A DNA stretch of 64,000 bases from Xylogone sp. PMI_703 (Eukaryota > Ascomycota > Leotiomycetes), in assembly GCA_021399445.1 (NCBI GenBank), contig JAJTUQ010000003.1, positions 4,464,001-4,528,000 of the forward strand, read 5' to 3'. Shown here piece after piece: positions 11,301 to 22,666 of this stretch. Below the pieces are notes generated by a model that ran no database searches, had not been told where the DNA came from, and saw only the letters and a list, made by a program, of their open reading frames with translations. A program made the translations under genes and the position numbers. Positions within the stretch are counted from its first letter, which is position 1; each line of letters opens with the position of its first letter.

Positions 11301-11927
11301 TTTTATGTGCTGACAAAAGGATCCCATCCATTTGATTGTGGCGATCGATATATGCGTGAGGTCAACATCCGCAAGGGCAAGTTCAGTCTTCGCGAATTAG
11401 AAGCGCTGGGAGACTATGCCTTCGAAGCAAAGGATCTCATCACATCAATGCTTGCTCCTGAACCACGGGCCCGCCCCCAAGCGAAACATGTTATGGCTCA
11501 CCCGTTCTTCTGGTCTCCCAAGAAGCGCCTGAATTTCCTGTGCGATGTCTCTGACCATTTCGAGAAGGAGAAGAGAGATCCGCCGTCCCCGGCACTGGAG
11601 GAATTGGAGCGGTGGGCCGCTGAAGTCTGCCATGGTGACTTCCTGAAGCCGCTTGGCAAGGAGTTTGTTGAATCCATGGGCAAGCAGAGGAAGTACACTG
11701 GCACTCGGTTGCTCGATCTTTTGAGAGCGCTGAGGAACAAGCGTAATCACTACGAAGATATGCCAGACAAGCTCAAGAAGGATGTAGGACCTCTACCCGA
11801 AGGGTACTTGAGCTTTTGGACGAGGAAGTTCCCGAATCTTTTGATCATTTGCTGGAATGTTGTTTATGAGGTGCAATGGGATGAGACAGATCGGTTTAGG
11901 GAATATTATGTGCCATCTCAACTGTGA
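8387..11927 (+). CDS. IRE1: IRE1 unfolded-protein sensor kinase/endoribonuclease
   Basis: Two exons, 8387-10733 and 10786-11927, join in DHPN-VIRYY and give 1162 aa. Order of parts: N-terminal hydrophobic signal/anchor (about 14-31), an ER-lumenal PQQ-like beta-propeller sensor domain (about 135-480), a transmembrane helix (about 540-558), a basic linker, a kinase domain from about 725 with glycine loop GTGSNGTMVF, ATP lysine K757, HRDLKPQN near 849 and DFG near 873, and a C-terminal KEN RNase domain from about 1022 that includes RKYTGTRLLDLLRALRNKRN. In fungi it senses unfolded protein in the ER and splices the HAC1/hacA mRNA without the spliceosome. Two Met codons stand at the start. All catalytic motifs appear intact. 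Single gene; no partner gene of the pathway is in the window. Confidence 0.97.
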
Positions 11928-12527
11928 GGATTTCTTTTGATTTTGGGTAACAGGTAGAGAGAATTTAGTTCGAATAGATCTTTAGGATATTGTTGGTATC
12001 TATAGTTCTCATTTGTGTCTCATCTGAGGTTCACGTTCATTTTACTTGCTATCCGCGTGAGCTTGCTTCACTTTCTATTGTGAGATATTCCGGCGACTAG
12101 TTAATACGTCGTCTGCCCATGATAGCTCCACGTAGTTCGAGCTTTTACAGCTTCGGCTTCTAAGAATACAGGGAGTAGAAAAGCTCAGTTGAGACTTTCA
12201 ATGTGAGTGGTAGCGAATTTTAGCAGGCTCAGATGCACTCATTTGAGACGATTGAATATTTATACTAGTAATCCTTACGACAAAGACTCGTGGCACAACC
12301 ATTTCTCTAGCATATTTTTCCCTTTTAAACGCGCAGAAATTACAAGATGATTACTTTCACAACAGTAAGTGATACAAACTTTTTATCAAGATTTAAGCTA
12401 AAATTTGTCTTTCGAGCTAGAGCACAGCACCCCCTTTTTGCAACACAGGTTTTAACAGCAAGTTTATAGCACTTTGTCATATATTCCGCATTCAAAAACA
12501 ACCCCCAAAGCCCAGCCTGGGTTGATC
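11928..12527. other. intergenic between convergent genes
   Basis: AT-rich 3' flanks of IRE1 and of the NmrA-like gene. Nothing else supported. Confidence 0.5.
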
Positions 12528-13527
12528 TCACCGAGGCCCAACAAGTGGACGCAGAGCATCGATCAGCTCTGTGGTGCCGTACCGCACATCTCTGGAACCT
12601 GGCTCGACGTCGACCAAACCGCCCTTGTTCTGGGCATCATTGGCTTTAATCAGAAGTTCAGCAAGGCTTGCGCCCATTCCCTGCTCAAAGACCCCCTTCC
12701 ACTGCGAACGAGGCACAACCTCAATATTGATGGTCCGGCCTAGGATCTCGCTCAGCGCAGCCGCCACATCATTGGCGCTATACCGCCGTGGTCCCTCAGC
12801 ATGGACGACCTCCACGTCTTTATCACTAGCAGGCCGCAACAGTAGCTCAGCAGCTATGGGGCCCAGGTCAGGTGCTGAGATTGTAGGGAAGAGCATGTCA
12901 ACAGGGTCATGGAAGCTTGGCAGGGTGCCCGATGCCACAGCAATGGGGATAGCACGGCCCCAGCCCTGCATATGTTCGGCCGAGCGTAGAAACAGCTTGT
13001 GGCCCCCGACTTGGCTCAACCGTTCCTCGAAGTTGCGGCACAACGTGGGCATGCCGATATCATGGTCAACGTGAGCGCCATAGTCCGAGATGGCCAGCAC
13101 GCGCTTCGGGTGCGCCTCCTCCAGCGCAGCAGCGAGGCTTTCAATCCCGTCCCGCATCTCACCAGCTGGATCTTTTGCCTGGGGACGAGGCGGGAGGATG
13201 ACCTGCACCGCGTCCGCATCACCAATTGCCCTGGCGAGCGCTTTGGGGTCTTGCAGGTCGGCCAGAGCTATCTCGCAGCCTATGGCCTGTAGACGCGACG
13301 CCTTTGCTGCGTCTCGAAGAATCGCCCGGACGGGCACGCCTGCCTTCCGCAGGGCGACTGATGTTGCGTAGCCAACTTTTCCTGCTGCTCCGAGGATTGC
13401 GACCATTTTCGGTCCCTCGATGGAGGCTCCAGGATTGGACTTTCCAGTTCTGGTTGGGGTTAGTGATCTGTTCGATTAGTTGGTGACAAGGGAATCACTC
13501 AGGGCATGCTTACTTAGTGTCCGCCAT
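12528..13527 (-). CDS. NmrA-like NAD(P)-binding protein
   Basis: The main exon is 13449-12528. A 14-nt first exon (13527-13514, MADT plus two bases) is likely: it has donor GTAAGC, branch CACTAAC and acceptor ACCAG, and gives an open join to 311 aa. Without it the start is ATG at 13406 (292 aa). The Rossmann motif GAAGKVGYA follows at once, then the fold's usual RAILRDAAKASRL and DLQDPKALARAI segments; there is no YxxxK catalytic pair, as in atypical SDRs of the NmrA/HSCARG type. Such proteins act as NADPH-redox sensors or quinone/isoflavone-type reductases; the substrate is unknown. The gene is strikingly GC-rich inside AT-rich flanks, so transfer from elsewhere is possible, although the spliced 5' end shows it is adapted to a fungal host. 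Confidence 0.82.
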
Positions 13528-15843
13528 CTGCTATGTTTATGTTATATTATATTTTGTGTAGTACTCCGTAGGCTTGTGGTTCATATGAATGCTATCTTTC
13601 GGCTTTGATCATCATGTGGCGGAAAGTATCCTCCTATATATAGTCTGGTAGAACCTCTTGATATAACTCGAATGCCTGCTCGCAACCAGGCCACTCATTT
13701 CTAAGCATTGCTCATGGGTATTACATTATGGTTTAAAAACACGGAAATAACATCTGCCTGGGTTGTTTCCAAACCTTCGGATTTTATTCATAAAGATAGT
13801 CCCGGAGGCTTCATACATTGCTATCCTCATGTTTCCCTCGAGCAGCGGAGGCGCTAGGAGGCTAGAAGGCGGGGTTATGGTGATGACTGTTCGCCGGTAC
13901 GAATGTTAGGGACATACGCAAAAATGATGATCCGAGTCGGATATACGGTTACTAACACTCTTTTCTCTTCTACAAGCAAGCATGGGAGACGGTAAGATGT
14001 AGTTTTGATGGTTAATCGCTGATGCTTGCAATGTGATATACGGGGTTGACTACCGTATCGAGCGTATGTATAGTGCTCCCGGCACGCCCTGCTTGATCCA
14101 TGTTACTGTATGCTTAGCGTTTACGTGATTGATTGTCAGATTTAAACTTTATCTCGCATGCAATTGCCTAGCTGAGTAATGAGTATAATTTGCGGAAGTG
14201 AATGTGACCTAGGATATGATAAAGAAGGTAACATTGTGTCGTAAGCTATCTAAGCAAAAATACATATCAAAAACATGGGGGTTAAGGAAATAGATTGACT
14301 TGTCTCCGATTTTACTATATGGAATCTTTCTAGATTCTCATGCTAGACACTCTTCTATAACTTTGCCCGAGTATACCCAACTTGGGGGCTATTGAATTGC
14401 GCACATGGTGAATAAGCGTATACTTACGCAGTGGTAGTGTCACTCGGTACTCGTCCACCCCAGTCTCGGTGACCTGAATGACCTCCGAAATCTGAGAGCC
14501 AATAAGTAATAAAGTGGACGTTGAAAGTAGCACCTACTAGACGCTCGTGATGTCATAAAACTTTAAAACTAAAGTTTCAGGGAGCGGCCGATGCCTACCC
14601 CTGTAGACCTGTCAGAGTTCGCCAAGATGCTGCGCACTCCTTTGGACGATACCTCTTTTCCGGCTTCTCCGCGGCTGTATACTATACGCTTGTGGTATCT
14701 CCGAATAAGCTCGTAAAAGTATCATCCTAGTCACGGATCGAATCGAATCGACATTATACCTGCGCGCTGTATCATATTTTCGATTCTATTCTCAACTGCA
14801 ATTACCCCATATTTTGAATCATGGCATTCTTGAAGCTTAGAATGTGGTTTTGCTAACTACTGAGCAATAAGACTTGAATTGCTCAATGTTAAATCTGTCT
14901 AGAAAGCTTTTGACTTATGTCGAGCCACCCGGGATTTAACTTCAGAGGTTTTGAACACTTACTGGCAGGTAGTATACAACTCTTATGGGAATCCACGCGC
15001 AGGTAGCAGTAGCTCCACGGCTGAAACTGTCGGTATACAGTAGTATACCCTCTCGTGGCGCGTGGCATCCGTAATACTATGATTACAGTGCTATATGCGT
15101 CAATCGAGAGGTATGAAGGTTGAGTATATTACCGTTACGCATGGGGAGTATACGGGAGGTCTCAGGGGGTTAATGCCTGAGGCCTCAAAACTACTCCCGA
15201 TTAGGACTAGATACATCGCGCGGTCAACCATGTGACCGGATACAGACAGAAACCTTCCGATTTTATATATAGAGGGGTTCGTACGGTATTCACGATACAA
15301 CAGCGATTTGTACTCTATTCTGCAGCTGTACGAGTTATGATTGGTTCCCTTACGATTGCTATGATATCACGATATTAGTGATCGTGTTGTATGGTGTTGT
15401 TATTTGCTGTTATACCATACCTGCCACCGGAGATCACGTGCTACCATAGCACTCACACCCTCTCGTTCACACTTGTTGTCAGTTGTTAATTGAAACCAAA
15501 CGGGATTATTACGAGAGTTGTTAGGTTGAAAGCGTTGGTGTAACGTGCAACGCTAACCAATGCTTTCGAGGGTGCCAGGACGATATAAGTGAGATAAGAA
15601 ACTACGCAAATAGAGTGCTCTTTTTGTTCTAATGGATGACAAAATTACAAGTTTTACTACAAGATGATATATCACGTATGAAAATCATTTCATATTTTGA
15701 TTTTGTCATTAACTGTCTATACCCATATCAACTTGATCGAAATATATCGAGAGTCGTTTCCGAAACGCCTAACTTTCGTTACTTTTAAAATCCCCACCAA
15801 AGGAATACCAAATCTAAAATCCTCATCATTGCATAATAAAACG
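13528..15843. other. gene-poor 2.3-kb stretch
   Basis: AT-rich, with TATA-like steps, short palindromes (for example around 15030-15060 and 15360-15420) and no frame of convincing coding character on either strand. It could be old repeat sequence, but I found no clear terminal repeats. Confidence 0.45.
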
Positions 15844-17050
15844 TTATGGCATGGCGTCGCCTTCATGGTTGAATGCTCGGACCAGACCCATGGCAGCCGC
15901 AGCCGCAGCACTACCGACGATGACCATCTGGATTCCTCCATAGCAACCTGCACGGATTTTTCGTCCCCCGTTCCAGCCTTCTACAACACAAGTCTTCACA
16001 TAACCGAATACAAATAGTGCAATGACCATGACGCCAATTGATATGTACAAGCCTTCAAAAACCTGATTGCTGCCGACGAAGAAGTATGGAAGAAGAGGAA
16101 GGAGGCCGCCCAGGAAATAACCAAGAGCAATGGTCAAGGCAGAAGTTAAAGCTCTGGAGGCAGCTGGCTCTTCGGCACAGTGCTGGAACTGCATAACGAA
16201 ATCGGCCAGACGCGGCGATTCCGAGAGATGACGCGTAAGGTCGTCGAGTGTAGATTTGGGAAGTTTATAAGGTTCGAATACCTCGGCAATATCTGATAGG
16301 ACCTGTGTAAGATTGGTGTCGATGAGCTCTTCCGTTTCATCTCTTGTGGCCTGGTATGAAGCACTTTCACGGGGTTAGCTGACGTCGGTGGCCAGGGAAA
16401 TTTGACGACTTACGCTTCGCTTTTTGCTCCAAGATATCCCCCCAGACCCATCGAGATTGCACCAGCAATAAGTTCTGCGAAGCCGCCGTAAATCACAACC
16501 TTGGTATTACCCAACGCAGAAAGCCCAGCTGTGAGGGCAAAGGGAACGGTGAGACCGTCAGATAAACCAATTGTCGCATCTGAGATCACTCTTGCGTCGA
16601 CTCGAAAGCCCCTTTGGCTTGCTTTCTGTGCGGTAGAATTCTGCGATTCTACATCGGAATCGACAGTTTCGCCCGAGTTTGACAGATTGGATCCTGAGGA
16701 GCAATGTCAGCTTTCGATTCTAGATACTTTCAAGTAATGGGGGCCGACGAGAGCTATCAAGCTTCTCCGGTGGTAGGGCTTTGAGCTTGAGGAGAGCGGA
16801 ACATACCATAGTCGCAGGATCCCTTCTGTCGCACTATCAATGGCGTCACGGTCTTCCGAAAGAAGAGGTTTTTGATGCCGACAAGAGACATTATGTTCAG
16901 AGGGTGTGGTCGGGTGTCGGGGCGTCGCCTGCGAACAGTGGTTCTAGAAGCTCGGTTGTCTGTTGGACTGGCGAGGCTGTGGAGGTGCTCTTGATCCAGC
17001 AGGGAGGTATAAAGCGCCGTTGTGTTTGCTCCAGATCCTCTCGAAGTCAT
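15844..17050 (-). CDS. CCC1: vacuolar iron transporter, CCC1/VIT family
   Basis: Three exons, 17050-16807, 16693-16414 and 16363-15844, give 347 aa. The joins restore CDYG-SNLSN and AKSEA-ASYQATRDE; branch sites GCTGAC and GCTAAC stand before the acceptors. The first helix carries the family signature DATIGLSDGLTVPFALTAG, followed by FAELIAGAISMGLGGYLGAKSE, a cytosolic metal-binding segment rich in Glu and Asp (ETEELIDTNL...), and three C-terminal helices. The family moves Fe2+ or Mn2+ from cytosol into the vacuole and protects from iron overload. The N-terminal 80 residues are polar and variable. In Aspergillus the homologue (cccA) is repressed by low iron; no clear HapX/SreA site was identified here. 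Confidence 0.9.
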
Positions 17051-17634
17051 GGCGGGCGAAGAAGCTTTTTATCCTTTAACCGTTTGTTGCTGAAAGAGGG
17101 AAAGGGGAGTTCCACAGGTTCCATGGACTCGCACGCCTCTTCTCGAGGTCGAAGTGGTCAGCATCAACTTTCCGGCGGTGATTGGCTGACAGGTGGGTGA
17201 ATTCGAGCTTGCCATTGGCTGCATGGCGCAATAGAAGAAACGTGGGCAGGAAGCATCTGGAACCTTACCCAAAGCGGCAGGCAGCAGAAATTGCTTTTGT
17301 CTCCTGCAGATCACGTGTGCCCTGTTTTCTTGCGGTTGGTTGATGTCACTCTTGCGCGTCTCGTGTTTTCTCTCTTGTATTACTGTCTCACCGCTGCTGT
17401 TGGTCGTGAAGTGATTTGTAATGTCGCGTTTCTGATTGGAGAATGGCCGCCGTCCTTTCGCATTTGTATGCGAGTGTTGATGGAACTTCGTTGTCTGCCC
17501 GCAGCATCCAAACAGACGTCCGGATTGCTAGATTACGGTCCTGAATTATACGGTCTATGATAGGCTGGTGCATGCCCCATGACATGTGATCCGTCTGCAC
17601 TCAAAGCTAAAGGTTAATGTTGGCATACTTGGTG

Positions 17635-18250
17635 CGAAGGCGGAGCGGCATAACAGTATTCCGGAGTGCGGCGTAGACGGCAGGGCACGGCAGTATTCTG
17701 TAGCTATATCCTTGGCCTGAGCTAAAGGCACTCAAATTTTGTTAGCGAATTGCAAACTTCAGGCACTCAACTCCCTAAGCGGTTAGCACGTTGAAAGTAC
17801 TCTCAAAATTTTGATACAGAATATTATATCTCTACAACTATTACGATAATTATAAAATGGGTTTTTGAAATTTACTATAATGCGTTAACTATAATCACAA
17901 GTTTGAGTGCACTTGTGTTAGAGAAGTAACATCGCTGAGTGCCTTTAGCTAAGTCATGAGTTCCTTTAGCTCAGGCCTCATCCTTTCGTAGGCTACGTCT
18001 ACACTCGGAATCTTCGTACCTCAATCAATACACGCAATACCCCCTACTATCGGGCGTACGTGCGTACGTGCGTACAAATTGTTACTACGTTCTCGTGTGA
18101 ACCAACACAAATGAATATATGATATTTTCAATTCCCGCGGAATGGTGGTAGCTAATCGCACTCAACAATAGTCACAACGCTAGGGGTGTATTGCGTATAT
18201 TGATTTGGGTACGAAGATTCCAAGTGTAGGAATTGCCTACAAACAAGCAT
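17635..18250. repeat. dispersed repeat family R2, two head-to-head copies
   Basis: One copy reads on the plus strand: GAAGGCGG...CAGTATTCCGGAG (from 17635), then, after an insertion at 17714-17979, ACACTCGGAATCTTCGTACC near 18003 and CAATCAATACACGCAATAC, then GTGTGAACC near 18095. A second copy runs inverted: reading the minus strand from about 18243, TACACTTGGAATCTTCGTACC and CAATATACGCAATAC recur. The same blocks occur at 34732-34890, 44253-44393 and 46997-47109. No coding capacity is visible. Confidence 0.65.
17714..17979. mobile_element. small TIR element inserted in an R2 repeat copy
   Basis: About 265 bp with inverted ends GGCCTGAGCTAAAGGCACTC (17714) and its inverse ending GGCC at 17977. 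The right end shows the repeat twice in tandem (17936-17977). The direct repeat ATCCTT stands at 17708-17713 and 17980-17985, two bases off the right end, so it may be the target duplication. The interior is AT-rich and non-coding: a MITE-like element. Confidence 0.6.
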
Positions 18251-18954
18251 GACTTTAGAATACATGTGAACCAGAGTAAGTTAGTGACTTCATGACTTTG
18301 CTGGCTGGGCCTTCAAAGTCGAGGCTGTGGACGAATCTGGCAAGGCGCCACGTTAGCTAACGCCACCATCTTACACAGATTTCACTCAGCAGCTTGTAGC
18401 GCGATTACATAACACCACCCTGCACATTTAGCTGCGGGAGCACCACGCGAAGCCCCATACAGCATACTAAGCGAGAAGCTCCAAAGCAGCAATTACCCAT
18501 ATCTGGCAAGGCGTCTACCACGATACCGGATACAGCTAGGACCCTTGGTCTCGGCATCATGACGTCGTGGCGAAGGGTGAGATAAGCATCACCAAAGCAT
18601 CGCGAGAGCACCGGAACTGCTCCATGAGTTAAGCAAACGGCGTTGTCAGAGCTCTCCAATCCTTATGTAAAAGCTCTTCTTCCATTCTCTCGTTCCTTCC
18701 TTCATTCTCTCCAAGATTCTCAATCATCTTCCAAAAGCCTATATATGAAGCTCCTCGTCGTCTCCCTCTCGATTTTTGTTGCATCAATTTCAATCATCTT
18801 CTATACCCCGCTATCAGAGCTACTAAGCAGTTTAACACACCACTTTCAGCTTCACACAACACAACACACAATACTACACCAATCAATCCATTCATCAGCA
18901 GTTATTTCAAGCTTGACATCTGCAATAACTTCCACACTTCCTTCTGAACCTTCT

Positions 18955-19851
18955 ATGACTGCTCGAAACACCGTCAGCGCCATGTCGAAAGCTCTCAGCC
19001 ACGCAAAGATTGTCCCCCGCCGCTCCGACGCCCGAGGACACGCGGACCACGGCTGGCTCAACACCTACCATACCTTCTCCTTCGCCGACTACTACGATCC
19101 TCGACACCAGTCGTTCGGCAACCTTCGCGTGCTCAATGAGGACCGGGTCGCTGCTGGGACTGGTTTCCCAACCCACCCTCACCAGAACGCCGAGATCTTC
19201 TCATACATCCTGAGCGGCGAACTAACGCATCGCGACTCTATGATCAAGAAGGGCCTTGAAGGCAAACAAGGGGATGACTTCTTTCGCATGAAGAGAGGCG
19301 ATGTGCAGTTCACAACTGGTGGAAAGGGGATCGCGCACTCCGAATTCAACGAATCAGACAAGGAGGTACACTTCCTCCAGATCTGGGCTCTGCCTTGGGC
19401 TCGTGGTCTCACTCCCCGCTACCACACAAGAACTTTCTCGGAGGACGCCAAACGCCAAGGTTTCATTCCCATCATTACTCCATTGAAGGCCGGCCCAGGA
19501 GCATCGGCGGAGGAAGAAAAGGCAGCCGAGCCAACGGTACCCGATACAATTCCCATCCACGCAGATATGGTTATGGCTGCTGGTATCATCGGCGTTGACA
19601 AGAGATTTAAATACACTGTTGGTGCTAGCGACTTGGGAGAAGTTGTCAGGAACAAGAGCGACCGGAAGGTGTACATTCATCTCCCCATGACTAAGAAGGG
19701 TGCTGCGAAGATCAGGCTGGACGGACGCGAAACCGCTGTATTGGGTGAGGGAGATGGCGCCTACATCTCCGATGTGAATGAAGGCGATGTTCTGAGCATC
19801 GAGAGTATCGGAGAGGCCGAGGCCGAGGTGGTCATTTTGGACAGCAACTAA
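18955..19851 (+). CDS. pirin family protein
   Basis: Single exon. Starting at ATG 18955 (MTARNTVSAM...) it encodes 298 aa; the ATG at 18982 (MSKALSHAK) would give 289 aa, the usual pirin length. The N-terminal cupin holds FPTHPHQNAEIF and, later, GGKGIAHSEF, which supply the three His and one Glu that bind the metal in pirins. A second cupin-like half follows, with AGPGASAEEEKA in the linker. Pirins are nuclear or cytosolic iron proteins with quercetinase-like activity or a co-regulator role. The frame stays open upstream to an ATG at 18745 and would add a hydrophobic segment, but that sequence looks like a pyrimidine-rich leader, so I do not include it. Confidence 0.88.
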   Translation: MTARNTVSAMSKALSHAKIVPRRSDARGHADHGWLNTYHTFSFADYYDPRHQSFGNLRVLNEDRVAAGTGFPTHPHQNAEIFSYILSGELTHRDSMIKKGLEGKQGDDFFRMKRGDVQFTTGGKGIAHSEFNESDKEVHFLQIWALPWARGLTPRYHTRTFSEDAKRQGFIPIITPLKAGPGASAEEEKAAEPTVPDTIPIHADMVMAAGIIGVDKRFKYTVGASDLGEVVRNKSDRKVYIHLPMTKKGAAKIRLDGRETAVLGEGDGAYISDVNEGDVLSIESIGEAEAEVVILDSN

Positions 19852-20444
19852 GGCGTTTTGAGATTGGATTTATAAAAGTGGCTTTTCATGTATATAGAAT
19901 CTTATAACACTATCATTTAGACTTAATTCATGATAATCTTCTTTCAACAATTTTCTCTCTCGTTCGTGAATTTGATGCTTCCAAATCCATAGCTGTACTA
20001 AGAGCTACCCCGCAATGCCACCTTTCCCTGCGTCAACAACAACGGGCCCCTAGGAGCCGCCTCTCCAAGAAGTTTAATTTGTCATTATCAGTTTACTTGA
20101 ATACATCAATTTTGAGAATAGAACGGATAGATTAAATGGTACTACCACCTGCCTCATACGCCAATTGTTCTTTACGTACTGATTCCTTATCGCCTGCCTA
20201 AGTGAACCTCAGATTGCGCAATCCGAGCCCCCCTGCCCCACCACGACTGTGCGACACAAAGACCTCCTTCTCCGCGCCGCGATTCATAATCTGCCTTTCA
20301 TGATGACAGCTTCAACGCAATCATCACGCCTCGACATATTCTCCCTAGTTATCTCTAGTGGCTGTACATCACTCCCTCTGAATTCGGGCATGACAAAGAC
20401 CTATTAGCAGCAACACCGATAAAAGGTAGAAGTTCGTGAACAGG
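19852..20444. other. intergenic, pirin 3' flank and lipid-kinase promoter
   Basis: No gene supported. AT-rich first half; the second half is the upstream region of the lipid kinase. Confidence 0.5.
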
Positions 20445-21875
20445 ATGCCCGAAGAGGATATCAGACATGAGGATGTCATAATAATTACAGCTGCAGAAGA
20501 CGACGGGTGGATAGAATACAGTTTGATCGAAGAAGAAGGCGCGCCAGCTAATGGCAAATCACCGTTCAAGCTCACATCCACAAATCATGATAATCTCAGC
20601 GCTGAGACTCTTTCCAAGCATACCACAAACTGGGAGGGAGGTATACCACCGCAGCTCAAACCCGATCAAAATCGCATACATGTTCTTATATCTACCCGAT
20701 CTGGCACGGGACAGGCGCTTTCATTCTTTGAGACTGTTTTGGAACCGGTTCTACAAGCCGTGGGGCTACAAAGGAAGGATTACAGTGTTATTCAGACAGA
20801 GAATGCGAACTCAGTAACAGAATTTACGAAGAACACTCTGCTGCCGAGTGCTGAGAAAGGGGAGAAACAGACGTTGATACTATTGAGTGGCGATGGCGGC
20901 GTGGCTGAGATTATCAATACATTGATGGAAAAGACTGATAGGTCAAGGTAAATCGAACTCCAGAATGTGTAGACTGAGGCTTCATTTTCTCACAAGGCTA
21001 ATATATAATACTATAGTAACTACGTTAAGCCTGTCATCTCCCAGTTACCATTCGGTACGGGGAATGCGCTCTACCATTCCAATCATCGTGTGCTTCCCGG
21101 AGACGAACCCATCAGAGGCGTCACCTCGAAATCCATTTATACACAGGCTCTGAGGACAGTTCTTTTCGGCGAACCAAAGCCATTGCCTATCTTCAAGGCT
21201 TCATTCTCTCCCGGAGCACGCCTTCTCTCAGACGAAGGCCGCTCTGCAACTCCCATCCACAACTCCTCTCTTTACGGGGCGGTAGTTGCAAGTTACGGGC
21301 TGCATTCCACGCTCGTGGCTGACAGTGACACCACGGAATACCGCAAGCATGGTGATAAACGGTTTGGACTCGTGGCAAATGACCTCCTGTTTCCAGGAGA
21401 CGGCTCATTACCGCACGCGTACAAGGCCCAAGTCTCCTTGTTCAAGTCTAAGGGCCCCAATCCTGTTGTGCTACCGAGTTTAGAACATGGCTACATCCTG
21501 GCGGCCTTAGTATCAAGCATGGAGAAAACATTCACTATCTCCCCTGCTAATCGACCACTAGACGGCCAACTTCGTCTCGTACATTTCGGGGCCACAAGTG
21601 GGAAACAGGCGATGGAGATCATGATGAAGGCGTATGATGCGGGCAAGCATGTTGATATGGAATGGGAGGAGAGTAATGGTGTTAAACAGAAGGTCGACTA
21701 TGAAGAGATTGACGGGCTGAGGATAGACTTCAAAGAAGAAGGCGAGAGTTGGAAATGGAGAAGGTGCTGCATTGACGGGCTGATTGTTGGGATCGAGGAA
21801 GGTGGCTGGGCTGAGATCCGGACGGTAGAAAGAGGCAGTGAAGCTCTAGACGTGGTAGTAGAGGCTGCTAAATGA
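20445..21875 (+). CDS. diacylglycerol/sphingosine-kinase-like lipid kinase
   Basis: Two exons, 20445-20947 and 21017-21875, joined at DRS-SNYVKP, give about 453 aa. After a polar N-terminus of about 80 residues comes the DAGK catalytic domain: IHVLISTRSGTGQA (first strand and loop), LILLSGDGGVAEIINTL (the nucleotide loop, GDGG in place of the usual GGDGT), and QLPFGTGNALYHS (the conserved PxGTGN motif). The C-terminal beta-rich domain ends with a plausible stop. The family phosphorylates diacylglycerol, ceramide or sphingoid bases; which one is not clear. It is shorter than yeast sphingoid-base kinases (LCB4/5). ATG at 20445 is the first ATG in the frame. Confidence 0.85.
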
Positions 21876-22666
21876 TAGTGGGCTCTATGGAAGCCAGTGA
21901 CTGAGAGATATAGAAGGATTTCCCGGGGTTTCTTACGAGCGGAGAGTATTTAGACAAAACCTAATGAGATATGAATAACGATGGAGATTTATAGCAGTCC
22001 AAGTACATCTCCTAGCCTACTCTCTTTTTACCTGTCATCCTCGTTTCAGTAGCAATCGGCGTGATGTCTTTTTTTGTTTCTTTGTTCCGTGGTTTCCTAT
22101 ACGAAGTTTCCAACCCCGCGCGGATCAACGAACCCCCAACTTTCTCCTCCTTGATATACAAACACCTCGACTGCAAGGTCAATTTCATCAGTAGAAGTCT
22201 ATAAATAGAAAGAAGTCAACAGTTTCTGAGGAAGTCAACATACCAGTACAGGTTTTTGTGCCAGTAAGAAAACCGGGGAAGCTATATGCTGAGGTAATTT
22301 AATAATATCCTAGAAGATGAAGATAACCTAAGTACGAACGCGGGACCCCTATCTATTTCAACGCAACCGGGTGAGCCAATTATTATGTTATAAACAATGT
22401 TTTTCCTTCTTCCTATCGCGGGTCCGGCAACGGCCTGAGTCAATTACCACATCGCCATGATCATTAGATCGGAACTTTACCAGACAGACTTAGTGAAATG
22501 TACAATGAAAATACATGCGCAATTATCCTGCGAACGAGACCCAAGCCACGGAGATAGTTTGTGTGAGAAAGTCTACAGAGCCGTACTGATAATGTTTCGG
22601 AGATATCAACTAGAATCTTGCATGCCTTGAATTATACTCTGGCTATGAAGAACTCTATATTAATTA
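21876..22666. other. intergenic between convergent genes
   Basis: 3' flanks of the lipid kinase and the HET gene. Nothing else supported. Confidence 0.5.

Larger units (their letters stand above)
17051..18954. other. intergenic with nested small repeats and pirin leader
   Basis: The left part is the promoter of the iron transporter. From 17635 to 18250 there are repeats (described separately), including a GTAC microsatellite near 18056-18075. The part 18660-18954 is rich in C, T and A (CTCTCGTTCCTTCC type) and probably the pirin 5' leader. No extra gene is supported. Confidence 0.5.

Noticed and set aside
5268..13527. secondary-metabolite cluster idea (P450, NmrA-like, nitroreductase)
   Set aside because: No PKS, NRPS, terpene or other core enzyme is present and IRE1 lies between.
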